Assembly: GCF_009930815.1 (NCBI RefSeq)
Contig: NZ_CP022222.1
Coordinates: 8,660,501 to 8,724,500, forward strand
From: Bradyrhizobium sp. CCBAU 051011
Lineage (GTDB): Bacteria > Pseudomonadota > Alphaproteobacteria > Rhizobiales > Xanthobacteraceae
Reading direction: 5' to 3'
DNA length: 64,000 nucleotides
Each line of letters opens with the position of its first letter. Position 1 is the stretch's first letter. Positions 45,088 through 53,949 of the stretch are shown here, piece after piece. Under the pieces are notes generated by a model that saw only the letters and a list, made by a program, of their open reading frames with translations, was not told where the DNA came from and searched no databases. The position numbers and the translations under genes are program-made.

Positions 45088-46011
45088 TCAGCCTTCCTTC
45101 TTCTTCGGCCGCGGCGGTCCCTCGACTGCAGGCAGCGACTTCACATATTCCGCAATCGCGGCGCGATCCTCCGGCGACAACTGCGACGTATTCTTGATCA
45201 CGCGCACCATCGATCCGCCGGCGGTGTCGCCATCGGGCGTTTGTCCGGTTTCGAGGAAGTAGGCGATGTCATTTGCGCTCCACTCGGCCAGTCTCTTCTG
45301 GGTGATGTTGGGTACCCAGCCCTCGCCCTCCGGATTGGGCCCGCCGGCGAAGCGCTGCGCCTCGACGATGCCGCCCAGGAAATTGCGCGGGCTGTGGCAC
45401 TCGGCGCAATGGCCCATACCGTTGACGAGATAAGCGCCGCGATTCCAGGACGGAGAACGCGAGGCGTCCGCCGTGATGGGCTTGCCGTCCATGAACAGCC
45501 ATTTCCAGATTCCGACATTGCGGCGGATACTGAATGGAAACGGCACGTCGTGGTCGCGCGGTTTGCCGGTCACCGGCGCAAGCGTCTTCAGATAGGCAAA
45601 GAGATCGCGGACGTCCTCGACCGTCGCATGCTGATAGGACGCATAGGGAAAAGCCGGAAAATAATGCGTGCCATCCGGCGAAGTCCCCTTGAGCACCGCA
45701 GTCACGAAATCCGCTTCGCTCCATCGGCCAATACCGTAAGTGGGATCGGACGAGATGTTGGGAACGTAAAACGTTCCGAACGGCGAAGGCATTGCAAGCC
45801 CGCCGCCGAGCTTCAGCCGGTCCGGCTGGTTGGGAACGGCGTGGCAGGAGGAACAGCCGCCGGCATTGAACGTTGCAGCACCATTGGCCAGGTTCGGCGT
45901 GCGAGGAGCCAGCGAGCCCGGGGCAATCACCGCCGGGATCGTCAGCCACCAGAAGATTCCGGCGCCAGCGACGCCCACGAAGATCAAGCCAAGGAGAATT
46001 CGTCGCAGCAT
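45088..46011 (-). CDS. Membrane-anchored diheme cytochrome c
   Basis: 307 residues. N-terminal anchor MLRRILLGLIFVGVAGAGIF, then heme sites CSSCH and CAECH. The pattern GGLAMPSPFGTFYVPNISSD and NMGHCAECHSPRN-like region resemble the cytochrome subunits of fructose/gluconate/aldehyde dehydrogenases. Periplasmic electron carrier, possibly for the molybdenum hydroxylase encoded 1.4 kb away. Confidence 0.92.
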   Translation of the reverse strand: MLRRILLGLIFVGVAGAGIFWWLTIPAVIAPGSLAPRTPNLANGAATFNAGGCSSCHAVPNQPDRLKLGGGLAMPSPFGTFYVPNISSDPTYGIGRWSEADFVTAVLKGTSPDGTHYFPAFPYASYQHATVEDVRDLFAYLKTLAPVTGKPRDHDVPFPFSIRRNVGIWKWLFMDGKPITADASRSPSWNRGAYLVNGMGHCAECHSPRNFLGGIVEAQRFAGGPNPEGEGWVPNITQKRLAEWSANDIAYFLETGQTPDGDTAGGSMVRVIKNTSQLSPEDRAAIAEYVKSLPAVEGPPRPKKKEG

Positions 46012-46180
46012 TCACCGATCCATCGTCAGGAGTCTCAATTCGATGACAGTATGAACGCACATCGCGCCATAAGCTTCCACGAAATTGCTGATGTCATGGC
46101 CGCCGTTCGGGGAATAAATCCGGAAAGTCGTTGTTTTGAGGCTGACACGGCCCGCTTCTTAATCAACAGGGAGAAACACC

Positions 46181-46603
46181 ATGTCGAACAAGACCATGCT
46201 TGTCATGCTTGCGCTGGGGGCAGCCGTTGCTTTTGCCGGACCCGCGTCTGCCGACAAGATGAAGGCGACGCTCGACGGCAAGGCCCAGGTGCCGCCCAAC
46301 ACCAGCACGGCCACCGGTACGGCCGACATCGACTACGATCCCGCCAGCAAGAAGCTGAGCTGGAAGCTTAGCTATTCCGGCCTGTCCGGTCCTGCCACTG
46401 CCGCGCATTTCCACGGCCCGGCCGAAGCTGGCAAGAATGCCGGCGTCGCGGTCGCGATTCCCAATGCGACGTCGAGTCCGGTCGAGGGCAGCGCGACCCT
46501 GACCGATGCGCAGGCCGCCGACCTCGTGGGCGGCAAGTACTACATCAACATCCACACCGCAGCCAATCCGGGCGGCGAAATCCGCGGCCAGGTAACGAAG
46601 TAG
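46181..46603 (+). CDS. Exported CHRD-domain protein
   Basis: 140 residues with signal peptide MSNKTMLVMLALGAAVAFAG. One CHRD domain: KATLDGKAQVPPNTSTATGT, TAAHFHGPAEAGKNAGV and GGKYYINIHTAANPGGEIRG with the typical G-E-I-R-G end. CHRD domains occur in chordin and in many secreted bacterial proteins; function unknown. GGGAG upstream; strong terminator downstream. Confidence 0.92.
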   Translation: MSNKTMLVMLALGAAVAFAGPASADKMKATLDGKAQVPPNTSTATGTADIDYDPASKKLSWKLSYSGLSGPATAAHFHGPAEAGKNAGVAVAIPNATSSPVEGSATLTDAQAADLVGGKYYINIHTAANPGGEIRGQVTK

Positions 46604-46625
46604 ACTTCGCATTTGCGCCGAAGCA

Positions 46626-46659
46626 AAAAAGGCGGACGCATCAAGCGTCTGCCTTTTTC
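46626..46659 (+). terminator. Terminator of the CHRD gene
   Basis: AAAAAGGCGGACGC / GCGTCTGCCTTTTT with an ATCAA loop (one G-T pair), then CGTTTT. Confidence 0.88.
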
Positions 46660-46692
46660 GTTTTAGTCGCACTGAAGACAGTAACAACAAAT

Positions 46693-46834
46693 CGTCGTCC
46701 CGGCGAACGCCGGGACCCATAATCCCGGTCGTCTATTGTTGAGCGACGCCGTCGGCGATCATACTCGACAATAGCCGCCGCGGCGTATGGGTCCCGGCTC
46801 CTTATGCGCAATTGCGCACAGGGCCGGGACGACC
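46693..46834. repeat. Dispersed inverted-repeat element
   Basis: Left arm CGTCGTCCCGGCGAACGCCG, right arm GGGCCGGGACGACC, with inner GACCCATA / TATGGGTC pairs. A BIME-like element of the kind frequent in Bradyrhizobium intergenic DNA, between convergent genes. Confidence 0.7.
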
Positions 46835-46839
46835 AATCA

Positions 46840-47283
46840 TCAGCCTTTCACGCGGAAGGTCTCATGGCAGTTGCTGCATTCCTTACCGATCGCGGGCATG
46901 GTTGCTTTCAGCGAATCCAGGTCCTTGATCTTTGCCTTGGCCTCGGTGACCGTTTTGGCGAAGCTTGCAATGGCTGCGTCGAAACCGGCCTTGTCGCTCC
47001 AGATCTTCGGTGACGGGCTGTAGTCCCCCTCGAACTTCACGCCCTTGAGGCTGGCAGGAAACAATGTAGGAAGGTTCTTGGCGGTGTCGTCGAACTGGCC
47101 GATCGCGGCGTTGACGGTCGCCTGATCATAGGGCTTTTCGCCCTTGACCATCGCCGACAACGCGCCGGCGTTCTTGCCATTGTCCTTCATCATGGCTTGG
47201 GTCCGCTTGACCTGATCCTGCTGTGCAACGACCGCACCGGCACTGAATGCAAGCACAGCTACGACGACGACGATCCGCTTCAT
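46840..47283 (-). CDS. Cytochrome c' / c556 family protein
   Basis: 147 residues: signal peptide MKRIVVVVAVLAFSAGAVVA, a four-helix body and the heme site CSNCH close to the C-terminus, as in cytochromes c' and c556. Periplasmic electron transfer or NO binding. Confidence 0.93.
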   Translation of the reverse strand: MKRIVVVVAVLAFSAGAVVAQQDQVKRTQAMMKDNGKNAGALSAMVKGEKPYDQATVNAAIGQFDDTAKNLPTLFPASLKGVKFEGDYSPSPKIWSDKAGFDAAIASFAKTVTEAKAKIKDLDSLKATMPAIGKECSNCHETFRVKG

Positions 47284-47384
47284 TGGCTAATCCCCCTTCA
47301 ATTCGGGTTTGTATCGGCCCCAAAGTGCGGACCGACTGTTTGTAAACACCGCACCCGGCGCATCATTCCGCATGCGACAAAATA

Positions 47385-49694
47385 TCAGAGATTATGCTGC
47401 TTCTGCGCCTCGCGGATCGCGATCCAGACCCGTTCGGCCGTGGCCGGCATATCGATGTGGTCGATCTTGTACTCGCGCCACAACCCCTCGATGATCGCAT
47501 TGACCACCGCGGGACAGGAGCCGATCGCGCCGGCCTCGCCCGCACCCTTGACGCCGAGCGGATTGGTCGTGCACGGCACGTTGTGCGTTTCGAAATGGAA
47601 TGACGGACCGTCGGAAGCACGCGGCACCGCATAATCCATGAAGGTGCCGGTGACGAGCTGGCCGTCGGTTGCGCTGTAGACCGCCTGCTCCATCAACGCC
47701 TGGCCAATCCCCTGCATCGCCCCGCCATGCACCTGGCCGGCGAGCAGCAGCGGATTGAGCGTGACGCCGAAATCGTCGACGATGACGTAGTTGACGATCT
47801 TGATGATGCCGGTCGCGGGATCGATCTCGACTTCGGCAAGATGCGTGCCGTTCGGATAGGTGCCGTCGGCCTGCGCAAACGTCGCGCTCGCATTCAGTTT
47901 CGAGGGATCGACGCCGGGACGCTTCGCGAGGTCGGCGAAGCTGATCGAACGATCGGTGCCGGCGATGCGCACGACGCCATTGCTGATCTCGAGGTCGCCG
48001 GCGCTGGTCTCCAGCGCTTCCGCCGCGATCTCCTTCAGCTTGGCGCCGAGTTCGCGCGTGGCGCGCTCGACGCTGACGCCGCCGGTCGGGATCGACGCCG
48101 AGCCACCGGTGCCGAGACCGGTCGCGATCTTGTCGGTGTCGCCCTGCAGCACATGGACGCGCTCCGGCGGCACGCCGAACTGCTCGGCGACGAGCTGCGC
48201 GTAGGCCGTCTGGTGCCCCTGCCCGCTCGACTGGGTGCCGATCAGGATGTTGATGTCGCCATTGGGATCGAGCGCGACATTGGCGGTCTCCTCGCCCATA
48301 GTGCCGCAGATCTCGACATAGCAGGACATGCCGATGCCGCGTACGAGGCCGGCCTTCTTCGCCGCCTTGGCGCGCTTGGGAAACTCCTTCCAGCCCGCGA
48401 CTTCCATCGCACGCTTCATGTGCGCGGTGAAGTCGCCGGAATCGTAGACCTTCCCGGTCGCAGTCTTGTAGGGCATCGCCTTCGGCGGAATGAAATTCTT
48501 GCGCCTGATAGCATCCGGCGTCATTCCGAGCTTGCGTGCCGCCGCGTCGACCAGGCGTTCGACCACATACGCCGCTTCGGGACGGCCGGCGCCGCGATAG
48601 GCGTCGACCGGCACAGTGTTGGTGAACACGGTACGGACACGGCAGTGGAAGGCCTGGATGTCGTAGAGACCCGGCAGCATGCCGGCGCCGCCGTGCGGGA
48701 TGTACGGCCCGAAGGTCGAGAGATAGGCGCCCATGTCGCCCATCAGGTCGACGTCCATGCCGAGGAATTTGCCGTCCTCGGCCAGCGCCATCTTCGCGGT
48801 GGTGACGTTGTCGCGGCCCTGCGCATCGCCCATGAAATGATCGGAGCGGTCGGCGGTCCACTTGATGGTCTTGCGCAGCTTCTTCGCGGCGACCGAAATC
48901 AGGGCGTATTCGCGGTAGGGAAACAGTTTGGTGCCGAAGCCGCCGCCGACGTCGGGGCAGATCACCCGCATCTTTTCCATCGGTATCTTCAGCACCATCC
49001 CGCACAGGATTTCGCGCAGGCGATGGCTGCCCTGGCTGCCGATCGTCAGCGTCAGGTGATCGCGCTTGGCGTCGTATTCGGCGACCGCTGCGCGCGTTTC
49101 CATGAAGTTGGTGATGACGCGCGGATTGACGATCGTTACTTCGGCGACCGCGTGCGCCTTGGCAAAGGCGGCCTCAGCCGCCTTCTTGTCGCCAACCGGC
49201 ACGTCAAACAGCACGTTGCCGGGCTTGTCGGGCCAGACCTGTGGCGCGCCCTGCTTGACGGCGTTGACGACACCGACCACGGACGGAAGCGGCGTCCATT
49301 TGACGTCGATCGCCTCGATCGCATCGCGCGCCTGGTCGATGGAATCGGCAACCACGAAGGCCACGGCATCGCCGACATGGCGCACCTCGTCCTTGGCGAG
49401 GATCGGGTATGGCGGGCCGGTAAACGGGTCGACTTCCAGATTGAACAGGCATGGCAGATCGCCGAGATCGCCGACCTCGGCCGCGGTCAGAATCAACGAC
49501 ACGCCCGGCATCCCGCGGGCCTTGGTGACGTTGAGGGTGAATTTCGCGTGCGCATGCGGCGAGCGCAGCATTAGCGCGTGCAACGCCGGCTGTGGCGAAT
49601 GGTCGTCGGTATAGCGGCCCTTGCCGCGAATGAGCGCGTCGTCTTCCTTGCGAAGAACGCTTTGACCGACGCCGAATTTGATGGGAGCTGCCAT
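47385..49694 (-). CDS. Molybdenum hydroxylase large subunit (xanthine/CO dehydrogenase family, form II CoxL-like)
   Basis: 769 residues, full length for the family. RKEDDALIRGKGRYTDD opens the protein, DVGGGFGTK is a molybdopterin block, and GVKGAGEAGAIGSCPAVVNA contains the catalytic Glu. The active-site loop reads AYRGAGR, the form II signature; true CO dehydrogenase (form I) has AYxCSFR, so CO oxidation should not be assumed. No medium (FAD) or small (2Fe-2S) subunit genes lie in the window beside it, which is unusual. Electrons may pass to nearby cytochromes. Confidence 0.9.
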   Translation of the reverse strand: MAAPIKFGVGQSVLRKEDDALIRGKGRYTDDHSPQPALHALMLRSPHAHAKFTLNVTKARGMPGVSLILTAAEVGDLGDLPCLFNLEVDPFTGPPYPILAKDEVRHVGDAVAFVVADSIDQARDAIEAIDVKWTPLPSVVGVVNAVKQGAPQVWPDKPGNVLFDVPVGDKKAAEAAFAKAHAVAEVTIVNPRVITNFMETRAAVAEYDAKRDHLTLTIGSQGSHRLREILCGMVLKIPMEKMRVICPDVGGGFGTKLFPYREYALISVAAKKLRKTIKWTADRSDHFMGDAQGRDNVTTAKMALAEDGKFLGMDVDLMGDMGAYLSTFGPYIPHGGAGMLPGLYDIQAFHCRVRTVFTNTVPVDAYRGAGRPEAAYVVERLVDAAARKLGMTPDAIRRKNFIPPKAMPYKTATGKVYDSGDFTAHMKRAMEVAGWKEFPKRAKAAKKAGLVRGIGMSCYVEICGTMGEETANVALDPNGDINILIGTQSSGQGHQTAYAQLVAEQFGVPPERVHVLQGDTDKIATGLGTGGSASIPTGGVSVERATRELGAKLKEIAAEALETSAGDLEISNGVVRIAGTDRSISFADLAKRPGVDPSKLNASATFAQADGTYPNGTHLAEVEIDPATGIIKIVNYVIVDDFGVTLNPLLLAGQVHGGAMQGIGQALMEQAVYSATDGQLVTGTFMDYAVPRASDGPSFHFETHNVPCTTNPLGVKGAGEAGAIGSCPAVVNAIIEGLWREYKIDHIDMPATAERVWIAIREAQKQHNL

Positions 49695-50022
49695 CGTATC
49701 TCCAATTCCATTAGCGCGTCGTGACTTGAAACGTTATCGCGCTTACTTTTGTTTTGAGCATGATCCTTTTCGGAGAGACCCCTATCCGCGCTTGCGGATC
49801 ACGCACCTGGAAGCGTTCTATATTGCAGCGGTTCGCGAGCCAGCGCAAACCCCGCTTTCGGTGGCGAGCACCATTCCAGCAGCCGGATTTTCCGCACCTG
49901 CACAACAAGAAAACTTGATGATGCCCGGCTCACAATGCCGGCGTTTTTCCGTCAGCAGACGCGAAAATGCGTCAGCGCGGCCACCGCGTCACTTCCAGAA
50001 AATTTCGTTTATTCACAGAAGT
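49695..50022. other. Intergenic region with a dispersed repeat
   Basis: 328 bp between two minus-strand genes. It contains the palindromic repeat at 49755-49804. The rest shows no gene. Confidence 0.5.
49755..49804. repeat. Dispersed palindromic element
   Basis: GAGCATGATCCTTTTCGGAG on the left, CGGATCACGC on the right; degraded relative of the element at 15963-16010. Confidence 0.6.
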
Positions 50023-51564
50023 TTAGCCCCGGGATTGGCGGTCGCGGACCAGCACAAATAGCCATCCCCTGCCGAACAGCAGAATGATGGTAACCCCATA
50101 AACGAACGCGCCAGCGACAATCAGCAGCAACAATGCGGTCTCGTCGCGGAAAGTATGCATTGACGCGAAATAGACGGCCGCGAATCGTGCGATGCCCCAC
50201 AATGCGGCGGCGAGCACGACACCGGCAGCCGCGAACTTGGCGAAAGACGTCATCCAGGTGCGATCGAATTCGAGATAGCCGGCCCGCACCGCAAAAAACA
50301 GCACCAGCAGGAGATTGACCCAGGCGCCGATGGCGGTGGCGAGCGCCAGGCCGATCTGCGCCAGCGTACCCATCAGCGCGACCTTCAGCGCCACGTTGAC
50401 GGCAACGCCGGTCAGCGCCGCCTTGACTGGCGTCGCGGTATCGTGACGGGCGTAGAAGGTCGCGACCGCGCTGCGGATGGTCACGAATGGAATCAGCCCA
50501 ATCGCGTAAGCCGCCAATGTGGCGCCCGCGGCGACCGCATCCGCCTTCGAGAACGCGCCGCGCGCAAACATCGCGCGCATGATGACATCAGGCACGGTCA
50601 GGAACGCGGCAACGAACGGCACCGAAAACAACAGCGAGAATTCGAACGCCCGACGCTGCGCGACGGAGGCGCCGGTGACATCGTTGGCGGAGAGGCGCCG
50701 CGACATTTCCGGCAGCAGCACGGTGGCGATCGCGATCCCGATCACGCCGATCGGCAACTGATTGAGGCGGTCCGCATAATACAGCGCCGAAAGCGCGCCC
50801 GCCGGCAGAAAGGTCGCGATAATGGTGTCGGCGAACAGTGCGATTTGCGTTCCCATCGAGCCGAGGGTCGCAGGCCCCAGCGCCCGAAAGAACGCGCGCA
50901 CGTCTTCGTCGAGCCTCGGGATTGCGAATTTCGGCAGGATCCCGCTCTTTGTCGCGTCGCCGGCCAGCAGCAGGAATTCAAGGACGCCGGCAAGCAGCAC
51001 GCCCCAGGCGGCGGCGTAGCCCACGCCCGGAAAGAACGCGGCCAGCGCCAGCGTCGCCATCATCGACAGATTGAGGAAGATCGGCGCCGCGGCGGCGCTG
51101 GCGAAGCGATGCATCACGTTGAGCATGCCGCCATACAGCGTCACCAGCGTGATCAGCAGCAGATACGGAAACGTGATCCGCGTCAGCGAAATCGCCAGTT
51201 CGCCGCGCGCCGGATCGTCCTTGAACCCCGGCGCGAGAATGGCGATCACCTCCGGCATGAACACCCAGGCCAGGATGAGCAGGATGACCTGCGCGCCAAA
51301 CAGCAGCGTGAAGATGCGGTCGGCGAACAGCCGCGCCGACGCTTCGCTCTTGCCGTGCAGATGCGCATAGGCCGGCACGAAGGCGGCGTTGAAGGCGCCC
51401 TCGGCGAAAATCGCGCGAAAGTGATTGGGCAGCCGCAACGCCACGAAAAACGCGTCCGCCACTGGACCCGCGCCGAGAATGGCGGCGAGCATGATGTCGC
51501 GCGCGAATCCGGTCAGCCGCGAAAGCAGCGTGTAACCGCCGACAGTGAAGATGCGTCCGAGCAT
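50023..51564 (-). CDS. murJ: Lipid II flippase MurJ
   Basis: 513 residues, 14 predicted membrane helices, the MurJ/MviN size. The start RIFTVGGYTLLSRLTGFARD and AEGAFNAAFVPAY are the diagnostic blocks (Arg residues of the central cavity), with LPEMSRRLS in the middle. Flips undecaprenyl-PP-MurNAc-GlcNAc-peptide across the inner membrane; essential in most bacteria. Here it leads into a surface-sugar locus read on the same strand. Confidence 0.95.
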   Translation of the reverse strand: MLGRIFTVGGYTLLSRLTGFARDIMLAAILGAGPVADAFFVALRLPNHFRAIFAEGAFNAAFVPAYAHLHGKSEASARLFADRIFTLLFGAQVILLILAWVFMPEVIAILAPGFKDDPARGELAISLTRITFPYLLLITLVTLYGGMLNVMHRFASAAAAPIFLNLSMMATLALAAFFPGVGYAAAWGVLLAGVLEFLLLAGDATKSGILPKFAIPRLDEDVRAFFRALGPATLGSMGTQIALFADTIIATFLPAGALSALYYADRLNQLPIGVIGIAIATVLLPEMSRRLSANDVTGASVAQRRAFEFSLLFSVPFVAAFLTVPDVIMRAMFARGAFSKADAVAAGATLAAYAIGLIPFVTIRSAVATFYARHDTATPVKAALTGVAVNVALKVALMGTLAQIGLALATAIGAWVNLLLVLFFAVRAGYLEFDRTWMTSFAKFAAAGVVLAAALWGIARFAAVYFASMHTFRDETALLLLIVAGAFVYGVTIILLFGRGWLFVLVRDRQSRG

Positions 51565-51600
51565 GCGCCGCTTCTAGCGCATATTCGTCAAACGGTGAAA

Positions 51601-52752
51601 TCAGGCAGAAAGGGCGCCGCGCACCGCCGCGATGACACGATCCTGCGTCGCCTCGTCGAGATAGGCGTGAATCGGCAGGCTGATGACGTCGTCGGAGAGC
51701 TGTTCGCTCACCGGCAGCCCGCCATCCACTACCGGGAAACCCTTATACGCGGTCTGCTGATGCATCGATTTCGCATAATAGACCATGGTCGGAACGCCCT
51801 GCGCCTTCAGCGCTGCCGCAAAGCCGTCACGATCGGTCCCCTTCGGCAGGCGGATGGTATACTGCGCCCAGATCGATGTGCATCCGGAGGCCAGGCGCGG
51901 CACCGTCACGACGTTGCCGAGACCGCGGGCATAACGCTCCGCGACGCGGTTGCGGGCCGCGATCTCGTCCTCGAAAATCTTCAGCTTCTCGATCAGGACC
52001 GCCGCCTGCAGGGTATCGAGACGTCCGGTCAGGCCGAGACGCACATTGTCGTATTTGTCCGAACCCTGGCCGTGGACGCGGATGCTGCGCAGCGTCTCGG
52101 CAAGCTCGTCGTCATCGGTAAAGATGGCGCCGCCATCGCCGAAGCAGCCGAGCGGTTTGGTCGGGAAGAAGCTGGTCGCGGTCGCAAGTCCCAACGAACC
52201 GATCCGGCGGCCCTTGTAGCTCGCGCCAAACCCCTGCGCGGCGTCGTCGAGCACGAACAGGCCCTCGGCCTTCGCCACCGCTGCGATCGCATCATGGTCG
52301 GCGCTTTGGCCGAACAGGTCGACGGGGATTACCGCCCGCGGCTTCAGGCCACGCTGCCTGGCCGTCGCGACCCCACGCTTGAGCGAAGCTGCATCCATGT
52401 TGAATGTTGCTTCATCGACATCGACGAACACCGGCGTCGCACCGGTCAGCGCCACCGCTTCGCCGGTCGCGCAGAACGTGAACGAGGGGCAGAAGACGGC
52501 GTCGCCCGGGCCGACCTCCCTCGCCATCAGCACCATCAGCAGCGCGTCGGTGCCGCTCGCGCAGCTCACGACATGCCTGGCGCCGCAGAAATCCGCCAGC
52601 GCCTTCTCCAGCACGGCGACTTCCGGACCGTTGATGAAGAGGCAATGGCTCGTCACCCGCGCCATCGCCTCATCGATCGATGTGCCGAGCCGCCGGCGTT
52701 GCGACGCGAGATCATAGAAAGGAACGGGTTCTGGGCGCATGTGCTGGTTCAT
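51601..52752 (-). CDS. DegT/DnrJ/EryC1/StrS sugar aminotransferase (WbpE/GnnB-like)
   Basis: 383 residues. PLP-dependent sugar aminotransferase: VDLFGQSADHDAI, FVLDDAAQGFGASYKG, SFFPTKPLGCFGDGGA with the PLP-binding Lys in PTKPLG. Reading side by side from memory, it resembles WbpE and GnnB, which aminate UDP-3-keto-GlcNAc(A) at C3. It is followed on the same strand by a Gfo/Idh dehydrogenase gene (upstream in transcription) that would make the 3-keto sugar. Confidence 0.88.
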   Translation of the reverse strand: MNQHMRPEPVPFYDLASQRRRLGTSIDEAMARVTSHCLFINGPEVAVLEKALADFCGARHVVSCASGTDALLMVLMAREVGPGDAVFCPSFTFCATGEAVALTGATPVFVDVDEATFNMDAASLKRGVATARQRGLKPRAVIPVDLFGQSADHDAIAAVAKAEGLFVLDDAAQGFGASYKGRRIGSLGLATATSFFPTKPLGCFGDGGAIFTDDDELAETLRSIRVHGQGSDKYDNVRLGLTGRLDTLQAAVLIEKLKIFEDEIAARNRVAERYARGLGNVVTVPRLASGCTSIWAQYTIRLPKGTDRDGFAAALKAQGVPTMVYYAKSMHQQTAYKGFPVVDGGLPVSEQLSDDVISLPIHAYLDEATQDRVIAAVRGALSA

Positions 52753-52779
52753 GGAGCCTTGCAGGAATTCGGAGTGAGG

Positions 52780-53796
52780 TCAGCCGACGACGCGGCGCGG
52801 TCCCTTGCGCACGGCGGAGGCCGCGGGCTTGGCGGGCTGTTCGAGACAGCGGATGGCGATCTCGAGACTGGCGACGCCCTCATCGCCGGACACCGCCGGT
52901 ACATTGCCGGTGCGGACGGCATCGAGGAATGCGATCAGCTCGGCGCGCAGCGGTTCGTCATGGCCGACCGGCAGATGGCGCATCGAATAGCTGCCGTCGG
53001 GCTTGAAGCCGAAACACTCGGTCACCTGCCGCGTCAGGAGGTCGCCCATCACATATTTGCCGCGGGTCGCCACCGTGACGCTGCGCGCCTTGAACGGCGT
53101 CAGCCAGTTGGTGTTGATGTGGGCGAGCACGCCGGAGGCGGTGCGGAATTGCAGGAGAGCGATGTCCTCGCGCTCGGCAACCGCGCTGGAAAGCTGCGGC
53201 TGCACCTCGACGATATCGGACTCGGTGAACCAGCGGATCAGGTCGATATCGTGAACGGCAAGATCGATGACGACGCCGACATTGGACATGCGCGGCGGAA
53301 ACGGCCCGACGCGGGTGATGCCGATCGACAGAATATCCTCGCCCGAGATCGCCTGCTTGATCGCCGCGACCGCGGGGTTGAAGCGCTCGACATGGCCGAC
53401 CATCAGCGTCACGCCGGCGCTCTTCGCCGCATCGACGATGTCCCGCCCCTCTTCCACCGTCGAGGCGACGGGTTTCTCGACCAGGAGATGGATGTTGCGG
53501 GTGATGCAGGCCAGCGCAATCTCGTGATGCAGATGGGTCGGCGCCGCGATCGTCACGGCATCGACGCCCTCGTCGAACAGTTCGTCGAGCTCGGCGAAGG
53601 CGCGGCAGCCGGCAAGCGCAGTGGCGCGCGCGCGGTGTTCAGGCAAGGGATCGACGATACCGACCAGCGTCACGCCGGGCAGGCCGGCCAGCACACGGGC
53701 ATGGTTGCTGCCCATCACGCCCGCGCCGACGACGCCTACACGCAAGCCGCGTTTTTCACCGGTCTTCGCGTCGGAAGCGGACCCTTTGGAACTCAT
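52780..53796 (-). CDS. Gfo/Idh/MocA sugar dehydrogenase, GnnA-like UDP-GlcNAc 3-dehydrogenase candidate
   Basis: 338 residues. Rossmann NAD motif VGVVGAGVMGSNHARV, EKPVAST with the catalytic Lys region, and DLAVHDIDLIRW holding D-x3-H. Located directly before the aminotransferase (27 bp gap), it forms the oxidoreductase-aminotransferase pair of GnnA-GnnB (UDP-GlcNAc to UDP-GlcNAc3N, for 2,3-diamino lipid A) or of a related diamino-sugar route. Bradyrhizobium lipid A is known to use diaminoglucose, which favours the first. Confidence 0.82.
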   Translation of the reverse strand: MSSKGSASDAKTGEKRGLRVGVVGAGVMGSNHARVLAGLPGVTLVGIVDPLPEHRARATALAGCRAFAELDELFDEGVDAVTIAAPTHLHHEIALACITRNIHLLVEKPVASTVEEGRDIVDAAKSAGVTLMVGHVERFNPAVAAIKQAISGEDILSIGITRVGPFPPRMSNVGVVIDLAVHDIDLIRWFTESDIVEVQPQLSSAVAEREDIALLQFRTASGVLAHINTNWLTPFKARSVTVATRGKYVMGDLLTRQVTECFGFKPDGSYSMRHLPVGHDEPLRAELIAFLDAVRTGNVPAVSGDEGVASLEIAIRCLEQPAKPAASAVRKGPRRVVG

Positions 53797-53949
53797 GATT
53801 TGTAGACCCCAAGCAGATTCGGCGCTGGAACTTTCCCCGGCGGTTCTCTAGCACGCCGTCACAGACGTGGCGAATGCGATTGGCGGTTTTCGGACACGTT
53901 TTGATTCAAACAGTTACAACCGCAGGACCGGTAGAATTACGGTCTCCGC

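Noticed and set aside
46085..46170. ECF-like promoter (GGAATAAAT) before the CHRD gene
   Set aside because: The -35-like element is suggestive, but I cannot assign a -10 element or sigma group with confidence.
47727..49574. 615-codon plus-strand ORF
   Set aside because: Antisense to the molybdenum hydroxylase gene; no family pattern.
47385..49694. Carbon monoxide dehydrogenase call
   Set aside because: The active-site loop is AYRGAGR (form II), lacking the Cys of the form I AYxCSFR loop.
50443..53805. 1120-codon plus-strand ORF
   Set aside because: Shadow of murJ, the aminotransferase and the dehydrogenase on the other strand; Arg/His/Asp-rich composition typical of antisense frames in GC-rich DNA.
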